A stretch of 64,000 bases of DNA from Dyadobacter sp. 50-39 (GCA_001898145.1 MKSR01000024.1:1-64000); one strand, 5' to 3'. Shown: positions 24,722 to 33,891, counted from the first letter of the stretch. Numbers and translations are program-made. The notes: generated by a model not told the origin, from the letters alone.

Positions 24722-27256
24722 ATGAAAGCACTTATAAAAACCACCATCTGCGTAATGTTTGCAGTAATTGCCGGTTCAACTTTGGCTCAACCGCAATACA
24801 ACCCTTACTATCGGAGTCATCGAGACACCTCATTCGATTCACTTTTCAGCAGGATGACAGATTACGGCTGGTTATTCCTGAAAGATGATCCGGCATCACG
24901 GATCTCACCCGACACCTTTGTTGCCCGCTATGCGACCAACCTCGGTTTGTCGGAAGACTATATGCTAAAAGCAACTAAAGAAGATACAGAAACACCGGAA
25001 GGAATGACAGTAGCGATGCGGCATCAACTTTTTCAGGTACACTACAAGAATGTGCCCGTAGAAGGTAATGAGTTCAGCCTACATTCCATTGAAAATGTAT
25101 TGAAAACTGCACACGGAAAGATTGTGGCTGAACTGGATGTGGATGTATCCGGAGGAATCGACGCAGGCCTTGCCCTGCAAATAGCGCTGGACGAGCAAGG
25201 ACTAACACCAGAAAGTTTTGATGGCAATATGCTTCCGACAGGCTCATTGATCCTGGCCCGAAAGGATGAGCATTTCCTTGAAGAGAGTTATCGGCTGGCC
25301 TGGGTCTTTGACTTGAAATCAGAAAAAATTCAGGAGCCTTACCGCGTATATGTGGACACCCGGACCGGAGATATCCTGAAAAAAGTGCCTTTGTTTATGA
25401 ACTGTTTCTCAGGATCGCATGAGCGGATACCACAGCCGCAATATCCCAAAGTAGGATTGCTTTCCCAAATGCCATGGGTCGCATCCATCATGATACCCAA
25501 TTATAGCCGGTATCTGAATGGACAGCCCAATATTACTTTCGAGACAGAACAAATCGGTGGCCAATACCGATTGAGTGCTTATAACAACAAATTAAACACG
25601 CGAATCGCCACTTTCCCGGTGATTGTAAATGGGGAGCCCACATTTCCGTGGTCTTGGTACCCAGACATCTTCAATTCTACTAGTGATTGGAGCAATGCCA
25701 ACCGAAACGCTACTACTGCACATTGGCTCGCTCAGAAAATGCATGACATGTGTTGGCTTTTGTTTCTGCGAAACGGGTATGACGGTAATGGTTCTTACCC
25801 AAAGGTTGTAGTTGAAGCTACGGAAGTAAACTCAAAGTGGACCGGAAGTCAAGTTCAATTCGGAAATGGCTTTAACAGCAACAGCTTGGTAACCATTGAT
25901 CTCTTCGGACACGAGTATGCACATGCACTTACCGAGAAAACGGCAAACCTGGCCTATCAGGGAGAATCAGGAGCATTGAATGAATCAATATCGGACATAA
26001 TGGGAACGACTCTGGAATTCAACCTATTAGGAGCGAATGCCAATTTTGATGTAGGGGAAGACGCACAAATCTTTCGAAGTATGTCTAATCCCCGACAAGT
26101 TACGCTGTATACAAATTTCGATGGTCAACCAGATTTCTACCTGGGACCAGGATGGTCATCTATCAATGGCTGCGTTCCAATTCGGGAGAACGACTATTGC
26201 GGCGTACAAACCAACAGCGGAGTCATGAACAAATGGTACTGGTACATGCGCACGGGCGGCCCCACTGGCACACCCCTGGATTATGCGAAACCCGCGAAGG
26301 TGGTGTATCGGGCAATGCAGTTCTACCTGCATTCCAACTCCACTTACTATGATGCGGCCGAAGCAACCATACAGGGAGCGATCGATGCGTACGGTGCCTG
26401 CTCCGATATCGCGCGGCAGGCTGCTTATGCCTGGACGCAAGTTGGAATTTCGCATATCACACCTTGCACCGACTGCAACTTTGCGATCACCACCAGTGCC
26501 TCGCCCGCTGCGCCTGCTTGCGGGGCACCGGTAACGCTCACTGCGAGCTGCTCCGGCTCGGGATGCGCACATGTGAACAGCTATCAATGGACTGGCAATA
26601 GCATCGCTCAGAATGGCAAGTCGGTGACCATCAGTGCACCTGGGGCACCTGGATCATACACCTACAATGTAAGTACAATCAAAAACGGGTGCCTGCTGAA
26701 TGTCGCACCCCTCAATGTCACAACCCAAAACAGTTGCAACTTCAATGTTTCGGCGTCGAACAGCAATGGTAATCCTTCGCCCGGGCAGGGTTTGCAGCTG
26801 CTTTACAGCTGCTCCGGTGGCGATTGCGGCGGCGTCTCTTACGCATGGAGCGGGAATAGGGTCAACGGAAGTAGTTCTCCGTTGAATATCAATGCGCCCG
26901 GTGCGACAGGCAGCTATACCTACACAGTTACGGCCACCAGAAACGGATGCGGTCCCAAAACTGCCTCGACAAGTATCAATGTGAGCAACGGTGGTGGTAT
27001 GAATGCCTGCATCGAGGCGGAAACATCCAATGGTAACGGTCCTGTCAGCAGCGACCCAAATGCATCTAACGGGCAGACGCGTGGTGCCGAGAACAACAGC
27101 AACCATTATGTAGACTACGTGGTTACCGGCGTTCCTTCTAGTGGCGTTTATGCCGTCAAGCTTCGGTACTATTCATCCAGCGCGCCGGTGGTGAGCGTGA
27201 GTGTCAATGGCGGTGGTGGGTATCGAGGAACAGGAAACAGCAGCTCCCGCGACTGA
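24722..27256 (+). CDS. M4 (thermolysin-family) metalloprotease, frame-disrupted at the 3' end
   Basis: An 844-residue secreted protein. The signal peptide (1-23, ending STLAQ) is followed by an FTP/PepSY-type propeptide (about 60-220), the M4 catalytic domain (about 250-580), two Ig/PKD-like repeats each starting CNF and containing SCSGxxC (about 590-755) and a partial carbohydrate-binding-like domain (ACIEAETSNGNG, about 763-835). Zinc ligands are present: H397-E398-Y-A-H401 and E421 in GALNESISD. The transition-state histidine of thermolysin (GGVHTNSG position) is Q496 here, in CGVQTNSG. The frame ends at GTGNSSSRD, whereas the type IX sorting domain continues in the next frame (27201-27500). 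Activity and secretion are both doubtful as the sequence stands. Confidence 0.8.
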   Translation: MKALIKTTICVMFAVIAGSTLAQPQYNPYYRSHRDTSFDSLFSRMTDYGWLFLKDDPASRISPDTFVARYATNLGLSEDYMLKATKEDTETPEGMTVAMRHQLFQVHYKNVPVEGNEFSLHSIENVLKTAHGKIVAELDVDVSGGIDAGLALQIALDEQGLTPESFDGNMLPTGSLILARKDEHFLEESYRLAWVFDLKSEKIQEPYRVYVDTRTGDILKKVPLFMNCFSGSHERIPQPQYPKVGLLSQMPWVASIMIPNYSRYLNGQPNITFETEQIGGQYRLSAYNNKLNTRIATFPVIVNGEPTFPWSWYPDIFNSTSDWSNANRNATTAHWLAQKMHDMCWLLFLRNGYDGNGSYPKVVVEATEVNSKWTGSQVQFGNGFNSNSLVTIDLFGHEYAHALTEKTANLAYQGESGALNESISDIMGTTLEFNLLGANANFDVGEDAQIFRSMSNPRQVTLYTNFDGQPDFYLGPGWSSINGCVPIRENDYCGVQTNSGVMNKWYWYMRTGGPTGTPLDYAKPAKVVYRAMQFYLHSNSTYYDAAEATIQGAIDAYGACSDIARQAAYAWTQVGISHITPCTDCNFAITTSASPAAPACGAPVTLTASCSGSGCAHVNSYQWTGNSIAQNGKSVTISAPGAPGSYTYNVSTIKNGCLLNVAPLNVTTQNSCNFNVSASNSNGNPSPGQGLQLLYSCSGGDCGGVSYAWSGNRVNGSSSPLNINAPGATGSYTYTVTATRNGCGPKTASTSINVSNGGGMNACIEAETSNGNGPVSSDPNASNGQTRGAENNSNHYVDYVVTGVPSSGVYAVKLRYYSSSAPVVSVSVNGGGGYRGTGNSSSRD

Positions 27257-27500
27257 TCTTTTCGTATCTCCCAATCCAAACTCGGGACAATTCGAAGTGT
27301 CGTTTTATCTGAACAAAGGAGAAGCGGCTGTGCTCTCGGTGTTGGATATGCGAGGTAATGCGCATTTCAGGCAAACACTTTCCGGCGAGGGAATTCACCG
27401 TCAAAAGATTTCACTGTCAAATATTCCTTCGGGTACTTACCTGGTGCAAATAAAACGCGAAAGTGGCAGCACATCCACCAGGACGATTATTCTGAAATAA
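27201..27500 (+). pseudogene. Detached type IX secretion sorting domain of the M4 protease
   Basis: The +1 frame relative to the protease reads FVSPNPNSGQFEVSF, VLDMRG, GIHRQKISLSNIPSGTYLVQI and TRTIILK, a textbook type A C-terminal sorting domain recognised by the type IX secretion system, which cleaves it at the outer membrane. It has no start or signal of its own; an ATG at 27201 lies inside the protease frame. The junction is in GGCGGTGGTGGG (about 27209-27220), where the upstream carbohydrate-binding-like domain is also cut to about half its normal length. A deletion with a frame change is the simplest reading. Confidence 0.8.
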
Positions 27501-27511
27501 CAAGCTGTTCA

Positions 27512-27553
27512 GCAGGGTTCGGCCGGCGCGTTTGTGTCAGGCGAACCCTGCTA
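27512..27553 (+). terminator. Hairpin after the protease region
   Basis: AGCAGGGTTCG pairs perfectly with CGAACCCTGCT across a 20-base loop, 12 bases after the stop at 27500. There is no T run; a terminator or mRNA-stability element. Confidence 0.5.
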
Positions 27554-27605
27554 TATGAATCTATCAAAAGCCGGTATTCTTTAACTCTTTAATAATTGAC
27601 AAGTT

Positions 27606-28244
27606 ATGAAAACGCTATTGACAATCATTATTGCCATTTATACATACAGCCTCTCCAACGAGCTGGCCGCACAGAGCACTTCCAAATGGGAATTTGGCAT
27701 CGCAGCCGGTCTGGGCCGCACGTACTATGATCGAAAATACGACGATTTCTCCTTCGACTTCTCCAAAGTTCCCCACTTCCAATCCAATTATGACTGGTGT
27801 GCGGGGATTTTCAGCGAGTGGCATTTCAATCGGAGATTTTCGATGCTTTCCCAACTTGTTTACCAACAAACTGACATACTGCCCGACGTTTTTAGCCAAT
27901 GGTACGGAAAAGGCTTCTGGTATGCGGAGGAGACCCATCACCACGGGCGCGCAGAGGCTGGCGTAAGATGGTATATCAACCCAAGGTCGAGATTCATTTT
28001 CTTCATTGAAACAAAAGCCGGAGCTGATATGTTTTTCGCCGCTACCGATCGTCCATTTTTCGAAGAAAAGGTAACAAACCAGGATGCTTTTGGCTATGAT
28101 CGTATTTTGCCGGTCGCCTCGGCAGCTGCCGGAATCAAATGGCGAAGATTTGGCCTGATGGCCGACTACGGCCACGACCTTCTACGTGCCCATCGCGAAT
28201 CGCCATTGTACTTCGATTCGCTAGGAAAAAAACAGGAATACTGA
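27606..28244 (+). CDS. Outer-membrane beta-barrel protein
   Basis: A 212-residue protein with a signal peptide (1-23, ending ELAAQ) and alternating-residue strands with aromatic girdles: KWEFGIAAGLGRTYYD, FSMLSQLVYQQTDI, AEAGVRWYINPRSRFIFFIETKAGADMFF, LPVASAAAGIKWRRFGLMADYGHDL. This is the small PorT/OmpW-like 'outer membrane beta-barrel' class of Bacteroidota, about eight strands. A His cluster (EETHHHGR) sits in one loop. The role is unknown; it follows the protease unit but has its own upstream spacer of 105 bases. Confidence 0.75.
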   Translation: MKTLLTIIIAIYTYSLSNELAAQSTSKWEFGIAAGLGRTYYDRKYDDFSFDFSKVPHFQSNYDWCAGIFSEWHFNRRFSMLSQLVYQQTDILPDVFSQWYGKGFWYAEETHHHGRAEAGVRWYINPRSRFIFFIETKAGADMFFAATDRPFFEEKVTNQDAFGYDRILPVASAAAGIKWRRFGLMADYGHDLLRAHRESPLYFDSLGKKQEY

Positions 28245-28306
28245 CACAACGCATTACCGCGAAGGCTACTTTTACGATTTTCAAGTAGCATTCAAATCAC
28301 TATCAA

Positions 28307-28645
28307 ATGCCTTTCGTCAATTTCAAAACCAACAAGACAGTCAAAATCTGGGACGGGATATATGGTACGCTGGGTCATTCGGAGCAGCAGACTTTCGGGC
28401 ATTTCACGATCGATGCCGGAACGGTGCTGCCAGAACACAGCCATTTCCATGAGCAATGGTGCCACGTGCTGGAAGGCGAACTGGAATTCACCGTCGATGG
28501 GGAAACGATGCTCCTCACGCCCGGCATGACCGCACACATTCCGCCGCACGCGCCGCATTCCGCGGTCGCGCATACGCAATGCAGGGTGATCGACTGCTTC
28601 ACGCCCGCGCGCCAGGACTTTATCGAATTGGAAAAGCAATCATAG
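28307..28645 (+). CDS. Cupin-domain protein
   Basis: A 112-residue single-domain cupin. Motif 1 reads LPEHSHFHEQWCHVLEGELEF, with H-H-H/E metal ligands, and motif 2 reads PGMTAHIPPHAPHSAV with the last ligand His. Such mono-cupins bind Fe, Mn or Zn and act as small dioxygenases, isomerases or sugar-binding proteins. Together with the catabolic cluster that starts just to the right (convergent), a role in sugar or uronate metabolism is possible, for example like KdgF, but the family is too broad to decide. Confidence 0.85.
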   Translation: MPFVNFKTNKTVKIWDGIYGTLGHSEQQTFGHFTIDAGTVLPEHSHFHEQWCHVLEGELEFTVDGETMLLTPGMTAHIPPHAPHSAVAHTQCRVIDCFTPARQDFIELEKQS

Positions 28646-28672
28646 GTCGAAGGCTCTATGCTTTCGACCTAT
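28642..28672. terminator. Bidirectional hairpin between cupin and GH109-like genes
   Basis: ATAGGTCGAA pairs with TTCGACCTAT across eleven bases, between the convergent stops at 28645 and 28680. It lacks a long T run. Confidence 0.55.
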
Positions 28673-28679
28673 CACACTA

Positions 28680-30065
28680 TCATAGCCGTACGCCGGTTGT
28701 CCCGCCTTTTTCCATCGAAATGTCAATCGGCGTGTTGGTTTTCCAGCTTCCGCGGGTAAAATCCGGCACATCGATGGAGTTGGACCGGTGTGATACCGAC
28801 CATTCGCTCAGCGGGCCGATCGAGCTCCACAATGCGGCATCGTACACGTCCTGGTCGAGGGGAAGGCCGTTGCGCAGGCAGTCGATGGTGCGCCAGTCCA
28901 TGAGAAAATCCATGCCGCCATGGCCGCCGACCTGTTTGGCCACCTCTCCTATTTTTTTCACGATGGCCGGGGTATTTGCGGCTTCGAGGGCCTTGTATTC
29001 TTCCGCCGAAAGCCATTCGTGCCCTTTAGCGATACGGGCGGGTTCCGGATATTTCAATGCAGCACCTTTTGTTCCGCTCACGAGCTGAATGCGCGAATAG
29101 GGCCTGGGCGATGCCACATCGAACTGCACCATGATCGTCTTTCCCTTTTTCGTGCGGATCGTCGAGGTATTCATCATCCCGTTGAACGGCTTGCCGACAA
29201 AGGGTTTGAAATCCGGGTCGTTGGCAGCCAGCCGCCGGGCAGTGTCGCCCATGACAAAATCATTGTTCGACATGGATACCAGGTAGTCCATCGCATCCCC
29301 GCGATTGATGTTCATCACCTGGCAAATAGGCCCCAGCCCGTGCGTAGGATAAAGATTGCCTGTCCGCTGCGAGAGTTCTTTCAGCTCCCAGAACTGGTAA
29401 AACCGCTCCTTGTCGAATACATATTCCTGCAAGTTATGAATGTAGGCGCCCTCGGCGTGGGTGATTTCACCAAAGAAGCCCTGCCGCGCCAGGTTCAATG
29501 TAAGCAGCTCCGAAAAGTCGTAGCAGCAATTCTCGGTCATCATGCAATGCTTTCTGGTCTTTTCCGATGTCTCGACGAGTTGCCAGCATTCTTCGATCGT
29601 CTTGGCTGCGGGTACTTCCACGCATACATGCTTCCCATGATTCATCGAGAATACCGCCATCGGTGTGTGCAATGCCCAGGGCGTCACAATGTACACCAGG
29701 TCCAGGTCTTTCCGCTCGCACAGCTTTTTCCAGGCATCGGCATGGGTATGGTAACCCTGCGGCTTATGCCCATTGCCGGCCACCATTTGAATGGCCTCGT
29801 TCACTTTAGATTCCCTTAAATCGCAAACGGCCCGGATCTCCACGCCGGCGATTTTATTCATCCGCTCCACAGCCGCCATCCCCCGGTTGCCAAGCCCGAT
29901 AAAACCGACGCGCACCGTGTCGATTTTTGGAGCAGCATAATTGCACATATTGAATGGCTGTGCACCGGCAGGTCGTTCCAACCCCATACCTGTGGCAGCC
30001 GGCGCTATGGCCGATGCAAGTCCGAGACCGGTCAATCGGATAAAATCTCTGCGCTGCTGGTTCAT
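28680..30065 (-). CDS. GH109-like Gfo/Idh/MocA oxidoreductase
   Basis: A 461-residue protein with a twin-arginine-type leader (QRRDFIRLTGLGLASA). A Rossmann domain follows (VRVGFIGLGNRGMAAVERM, about 50-180) and then the Gfo/Idh/MocA C-terminal sheet. MMTENCCYDFSELLTLNLARQGFFGEITHAEGAY and NLYPTHGLGPICQ are shared with glycoside hydrolase family 109, NAD-dependent alpha-N-acetylgalactosaminidases that cleave by a redox mechanism. Tat export with bound cofactor fits a periplasmic site. It is the last gene of the minus-strand operon that starts at 37337, which supports an aminosugar-containing substrate, though oxidase activity on another sugar cannot be excluded. Confidence 0.85.
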   Translation of the reverse strand: MNQQRRDFIRLTGLGLASAIAPAATGMGLERPAGAQPFNMCNYAAPKIDTVRVGFIGLGNRGMAAVERMNKIAGVEIRAVCDLRESKVNEAIQMVAGNGHKPQGYHTHADAWKKLCERKDLDLVYIVTPWALHTPMAVFSMNHGKHVCVEVPAAKTIEECWQLVETSEKTRKHCMMTENCCYDFSELLTLNLARQGFFGEITHAEGAYIHNLQEYVFDKERFYQFWELKELSQRTGNLYPTHGLGPICQVMNINRGDAMDYLVSMSNNDFVMGDTARRLAANDPDFKPFVGKPFNGMMNTSTIRTKKGKTIMVQFDVASPRPYSRIQLVSGTKGAALKYPEPARIAKGHEWLSAEEYKALEAANTPAIVKKIGEVAKQVGGHGGMDFLMDWRTIDCLRNGLPLDQDVYDAALWSSIGPLSEWSVSHRSNSIDVPDFTRGSWKTNTPIDISMEKGGTTGVRL

Positions 30066-30077
30066 CGGTCGGCGGAG

Positions 30078-31160
30078 TTATGCATTTGAAATGGATTCAC
30101 TGAGAAATTGCGGCGTGTAGCCATGGTCCTTCGCCCACTGTACGGCCGTGCGGATCTTGTCCCGGAAATCGGGTTGGTAGTTGAAGTAGAACGGGTAGAA
30201 GTACTGCTCATGTACCAACAAGTCGAGGTAGGGCGGCTTGTGGCCATTCTTTTCGTGCGAATCAAGGTGCGGTCGGATCGCTTCCAGCTTTTTCGCATCG
30301 ATCACGATGCTCGCGCGGACGAACGTGATATCCTGCTCCGTATCCCGCCATACAAAGCGGTTTTTGAGGTGCCTCCGCTGCGGCACCGTAAGGTAATAGG
30401 AAGCCGAATACTGGTCGTCATCCACATTGAAATACCCTACCTGCCCCACGTACCCGGCATCACGCATCGCCCGGGAGCCGTCGGCGGTGGCCTCCCCCCA
30501 GTGAATGGTGGTGACGGAACGCATTACCTCTTCCCCGGCAAACCGCCGGATTTCATTCATGATAAGGTCACAATCGCGTTTCACCTCGTCATAACCCGCA
30601 TTGACATACGGCATATCGGGAAACTCCTGCAATGCATGAAAGCTCAGCCTCAACCAGTCGGCGTTGGCCTTCCATTCATTTTTATACTGGTCGGTAAACT
30701 CCGAGAGATTGAACCCGTCGGTCTGGTAAAAGAGGTTCAGGTGGATCTTCGTCCCGTAGTCCGCATTGATTTCTTTTAAAAACCCGAGGTACGGATTCTC
30801 GAAAAGCGACGCGTAACGGTCTTTGTTCTGCTGAATATCACGCAGGAACCAGATATTATCGTCGATCGACAGCCGGTAATGCCCGGCGAAATTTTTGAGC
30901 AGAAAAACGCGGATGGCTGTTTTTTCACCACTCCGCAGATCCACTGCTTCCAGCCTGTTTTCGTAACCTTCCAAAGATACCTCCGCCTCGAAATGCCCGT
31001 TTGCACGCGCAGCCGGCACGCCGTTCACTGTGATTTCCGCATCTTCCGGCGCGGCAATCCGGACGGTAATTTTCAATTTTCCGTCCGCCAAATCGCCGTC
31101 AAGGCCATGGAGGACGTCTCCTTCAATGGGAGTAATGAAGTTGAGTGGGTTATTCGGCAT
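30078..31160 (-). CDS. Uncharacterised protein, polysaccharide-deacetylase-like barrel
   Basis: A 360-residue protein with no signal peptide. The first 95 residues look like a small Ig-like beta-sandwich (ITVRIAAPEDAEITVNGVPA; GHFEAEVSLEGYENRLEAVD). The rest has features of a deformed TIM barrel related to polysaccharide deacetylases: YRLSIDDNIWFLRDI (SIDD in place of the TFDD motif), LRLSFHALQEFPD (a SFHA-type motif), TTIHWGEA and a closing WAKDHGYTPQFLSES. The Asp-Asp and His positions would suit a metal-dependent deacetylase, but the usual spacing is not met, so the activity is a guess. It is tightly packed in the operon (12 bp to the next gene, 11 bp to the SDR). Confidence 0.7.
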   Translation of the reverse strand: MPNNPLNFITPIEGDVLHGLDGDLADGKLKITVRIAAPEDAEITVNGVPAARANGHFEAEVSLEGYENRLEAVDLRSGEKTAIRVFLLKNFAGHYRLSIDDNIWFLRDIQQNKDRYASLFENPYLGFLKEINADYGTKIHLNLFYQTDGFNLSEFTDQYKNEWKANADWLRLSFHALQEFPDMPYVNAGYDEVKRDCDLIMNEIRRFAGEEVMRSVTTIHWGEATADGSRAMRDAGYVGQVGYFNVDDDQYSASYYLTVPQRRHLKNRFVWRDTEQDITFVRASIVIDAKKLEAIRPHLDSHEKNGHKPPYLDLLVHEQYFYPFYFNYQPDFRDKIRTAVQWAKDHGYTPQFLSESISNA

Positions 31161-31171
31161 GATGATAGTCG

Positions 31172-31915
31172 CTAATAAGTGGCCCTGCCTCCCGAGAGGT
31201 CGAACGTGAAACCGGTCGTAAAACTGCTCTCCGGCGACACGATGAATGCCGCCATATTCGCTGCCTCCTCGAGGGTACCGCAGCGCTTCATGGGGATCTT
31301 GTCGGTCATGTACTTCACCTGCGCCTCGGGCATCGCATCCACGAGCGGCGTACGGATCACGGCGGGTGCGAGCGCGTTCACGGTGATGCCCGTTTCGGCG
31401 TATTCTTTCCCCTGCACCTTGGTCATTCCAATCACCGCCGCCTTCGAAGCCGAGTAGGCCAGCATACCCGCATTTCCTTCTTTTCCGGCAATAGATGCAA
31501 CGTGCAGAATCCGCCCGTAGTTATGGTGCAGCATATAGGGAAGCACGGCTTTGGCGGTGTAAAAGCTCGCCATGAAATTGATATTGAACACTTTCTGCAA
31601 ATTGGCGGTGTCTACCTCGTGGCTTTTGATGTTCGTAGCCCCTGTGATACCGGCGCAATTGATCAGGATGTCGATCTTGCCAAAACGCTCCGCCACACGC
31701 GCTACCGCGGCCGCGACACGTTGCTCGTCCGTCACATCCACGCCTATAAGCTCTTCCCGCTCCGCATTCCCGACGAACTCGTCGTTCAATGCCTGCTCAT
31801 TCAGGTCCAGCAATCCGATTCTGGCGCCCTCATTCAATAATTTGTGGGCGATCACCAATCCCAGGCCAGAAGCGGAGCCCGTAATAATGGCGACCTGGTT
31901 CTCGAAAGTGTTCAT
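31172..31915 (-). CDS. SDR-family oxidoreductase
   Basis: A 247-residue classical short-chain dehydrogenase. It has the cofactor loop TGSASGLG, D at the end of strand 2 (LLDLNE) suggesting NAD preference, INCAGITG, the catalytic Ser in HVASIAGKEG and the YSASK Tyr/Lys pair. RTPLVDAMPE and FTFDLSGGRATY at the C-terminus resemble 3-oxoacyl-ACP-reductase-like and sugar or sugar-acid dehydrogenases. The ATG at 31915 is chosen because a longer frame to 32026 adds 37 residues with no SDR homology. The genomic setting argues for oxidation of a sugar or sugar acid. Confidence 0.9.
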   Translation of the reverse strand: MNTFENQVAIITGSASGLGLVIAHKLLNEGARIGLLDLNEQALNDEFVGNAEREELIGVDVTDEQRVAAAVARVAERFGKIDILINCAGITGATNIKSHEVDTANLQKVFNINFMASFYTAKAVLPYMLHHNYGRILHVASIAGKEGNAGMLAYSASKAAVIGMTKVQGKEYAETGITVNALAPAVIRTPLVDAMPEAQVKYMTDKIPMKRCGTLEEAANMAAFIVSPESSFTTGFTFDLSGGRATY

Positions 31916-31983
31916 TTTACCAGCGTGTTTAGAGGTGGACTTAGGTTGGCTGGTTTTAAAAATACTTGTTTCTCCGTTGCTAA

Positions 31984-32940
31984 TCACGCTTTTGACAAGG
32001 TTGTTTCCAATGACTTGATTTCCCACGTTTCATCGTTAAGCACATCCAGTACCCTCTGGTTCAGCTCCTTAATATAGGAAACCGAAGAAGGGTCGGGAAT
32101 ATACGCAGCCTTGCGTGCAACGCTGTTTTTCAGGATACCGCGGGCCATCAGCAGCTCTTTTTCGGCGTAATGGAAAAGCTCCATGTTCTGCAGGGAGAAG
32201 AATATCTGCGGCATTACCTTTTCAAACAGGTCGAATGCCCTTTGGTGAGCGCCCTGGTTGCGCAGCGTAAATACCTTCTGCAAAATGTCCGACACAGCCA
32301 GCCCCGGCATGACGCCCCGGATGCCCAGCGGGATCAGTTCGAGCATATAAAGCCCGCCCCAGCCTTCAAAAAGCCCGATCTTCCCTCCTGTTTCCTTAAT
32401 GATACTTTCAAACTTCGGTGCACAAAGCGGCTCTTCAAGTTTGAGGTACTTGAAATTGGGGTGTTCGGCCATCAGCTCGCGGATGAATCCAACGCTGATC
32501 GACGAGCCGCCCGGATTGAAATCCTGGATGAGTACCGGGGTGTCGGGGATCGACTGTAAAAATCCCGACAAATAAGCTTTGAGCGAATCTTCCGGCAAGC
32601 TAAAAATCCGCGGCACTGCCAGCGACACCACGTCCGCACCCGCCGCCACATTCGCCTGCGCGAGCCGGATGGCCTGTCTCAGCGAAGGGTGGTTGGACTG
32701 CGCGACGATTTTCAGGCGTCCCGCCGCGTGCGACACGGCTACGCGTACGACCTGCAACTTCTCGTCGTCGGTCAGTTTATAAAATTCGCTGGCATAAGCC
32801 GGCAGGCACACCGCTTCGATTCCGCTCGAAACAGCAAAGTCGATCAGGTCGCGGAGGGCTGCTTCGTCAATCTCCTCGTCTTCTGTAAATGGCGTCGGGA
32901 TAATGGGCACTACGCCGAACAGTTCGTTTTCTGCATTCAT
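31984..32940 (-). CDS. Dihydrodipicolinate synthase / N-acetylneuraminate lyase family protein
   Basis: A 318-residue TIM-barrel class I lyase. The Schiff-base lysine is in FKYLKLEEPL; the N-terminal VVPIIPTPFTEDEEID is the family start. The residues that bind the pyruvyl group differ from true DapA: the GTTGE segment is PAYASEF and the YN.P.RTG segment is QDFNPGGSS. It is therefore unlikely to make dihydrodipicolinate and more likely to cleave or dehydrate a 2-keto-3-deoxy sugar acid to pyruvate or a related 2-oxo acid. Its position after an enolase-superfamily gene and a transporter supports that role. Confidence 0.88.
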   Translation of the reverse strand: MNAENELFGVVPIIPTPFTEDEEIDEAALRDLIDFAVSSGIEAVCLPAYASEFYKLTDDEKLQVVRVAVSHAAGRLKIVAQSNHPSLRQAIRLAQANVAAGADVVSLAVPRIFSLPEDSLKAYLSGFLQSIPDTPVLIQDFNPGGSSISVGFIRELMAEHPNFKYLKLEEPLCAPKFESIIKETGGKIGLFEGWGGLYMLELIPLGIRGVMPGLAVSDILQKVFTLRNQGAHQRAFDLFEKVMPQIFFSLQNMELFHYAEKELLMARGILKNSVARKAAYIPDPSSVSYIKELNQRVLDVLNDETWEIKSLETTLSKA

Positions 32941-32952
32941 ACACTTAGGGTT

Positions 32953-33891
32953 TTATGGATTGGCATTAACCAGTTCTTCCTGCTTCTTTTCCCGCGCCGC
33001 CTTGCTGTCAACAATGGTCAGTATCAAGGTCGACGCGAGTACCAGCACTCCACCGATAATGGCCTGGGTTTTCAATGTTTCGCCCAAAACGAAAGCCGCG
33101 ATGGGCAATCCCATGAACGTAATGAGGTAATTGGACAATGCGACTTGCGTGGCATCGAGGTATCTGAGGACTTTGAAAAACAATAGCATCGACAGGAAGT
33201 TGTGAAAGAGCGTGAGCGCGATCATTCCCGTCCAGGTTTGCGCGGTGTAGTGCGGTATCACCGAAAACATTCCGGGTTCGTAGTACCACACCAGCGGCGC
33301 CAGCAGGATCACCATCACGAGGTAGGTGTAGAAAACCATTTCCATTTCGGTGTACTGTTCCGCGACTTTCTTGCAGCCTACATTATAATAGCCGTTGCCC
33401 AGTATCGCGAGGAATATCAGCAGGTTACCGACGGCATATTGCGAGCTCATATCCATATTCCGGATATCGTCGGTTGAGCAAAGCAACACACCCGCAATGG
33501 CGATACCGAAGCTGATCCAGCGAATGCGGTTCATTTTTTCTTTTAATATAAAAAATGCAAATACCGCTGTTACGACCGGCAATGCCAGGATCAGGATCGC
33601 CGCATTGCTGGCCAGCGAGTACTGCGTGCCCCAGGTCATGAGCACTTGTGACGGGAATGCGCCGATGGCCGCCAGCTGCACGAAAATGAGCACGTCCCTG
33701 ATCTTTTTGTTGCCTTTCTTAAAGTCCCGCCAGGCATACGGAGCCAGGAAAACCGTGGCCAGGAGCATAGGCAGCCAAACCGTAAAATACGGCCCCACCT
33801 GATCCTGCGTAAGCTTTATGCACGTGAAATGGAACGACCAGATCAGGTTGCAGAAGAAGAGGATACTCCACGAAAAGAAGGCTTTCTTCAT
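32953..33891 (-). CDS. EamA/DMT-family transporter
   Basis: A 312-residue integral membrane protein with about ten helices in two EamA repeats (FFCNLIWSFHFTCIKL at the start; ALPVVTAVFAFFILKEKMN; FFKVLRYLDATQVALSNYLITFMGLPIAAFVLGE in the second half). DMT transporters export or import small metabolites such as amino acids and sugar derivatives. The start ATG overlaps the stop of the enolase-superfamily gene by 4 bases (ATGA), so it is certainly in that operon and likely carries the pathway's substrate across the inner membrane. Confidence 0.9.
   Translation of the reverse strand: MKKAFFSWSILFFCNLIWSFHFTCIKLTQDQVGPYFTVWLPMLLATVFLAPYAWRDFKKGNKKIRDVLIFVQLAAIGAFPSQVLMTWGTQYSLASNAAILILALPVVTAVFAFFILKEKMNRIRWISFGIAIAGVLLCSTDDIRNMDMSSQYAVGNLLIFLAILGNGYYNVGCKKVAEQYTEMEMVFYTYLVMVILLAPLVWYYEPGMFSVIPHYTAQTWTGMIALTLFHNFLSMLLFFKVLRYLDATQVALSNYLITFMGLPIAAFVLGETLKTQAIIGGVLVLASTLILTIVDSKAAREKKQEELVNANP

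Noticed and set aside
31984-32940. Lysine biosynthesis DapA
   Set aside because: The GTTGE and YN.P.RTG segments of true DapA are replaced, and the gene is inside a catabolic operon.
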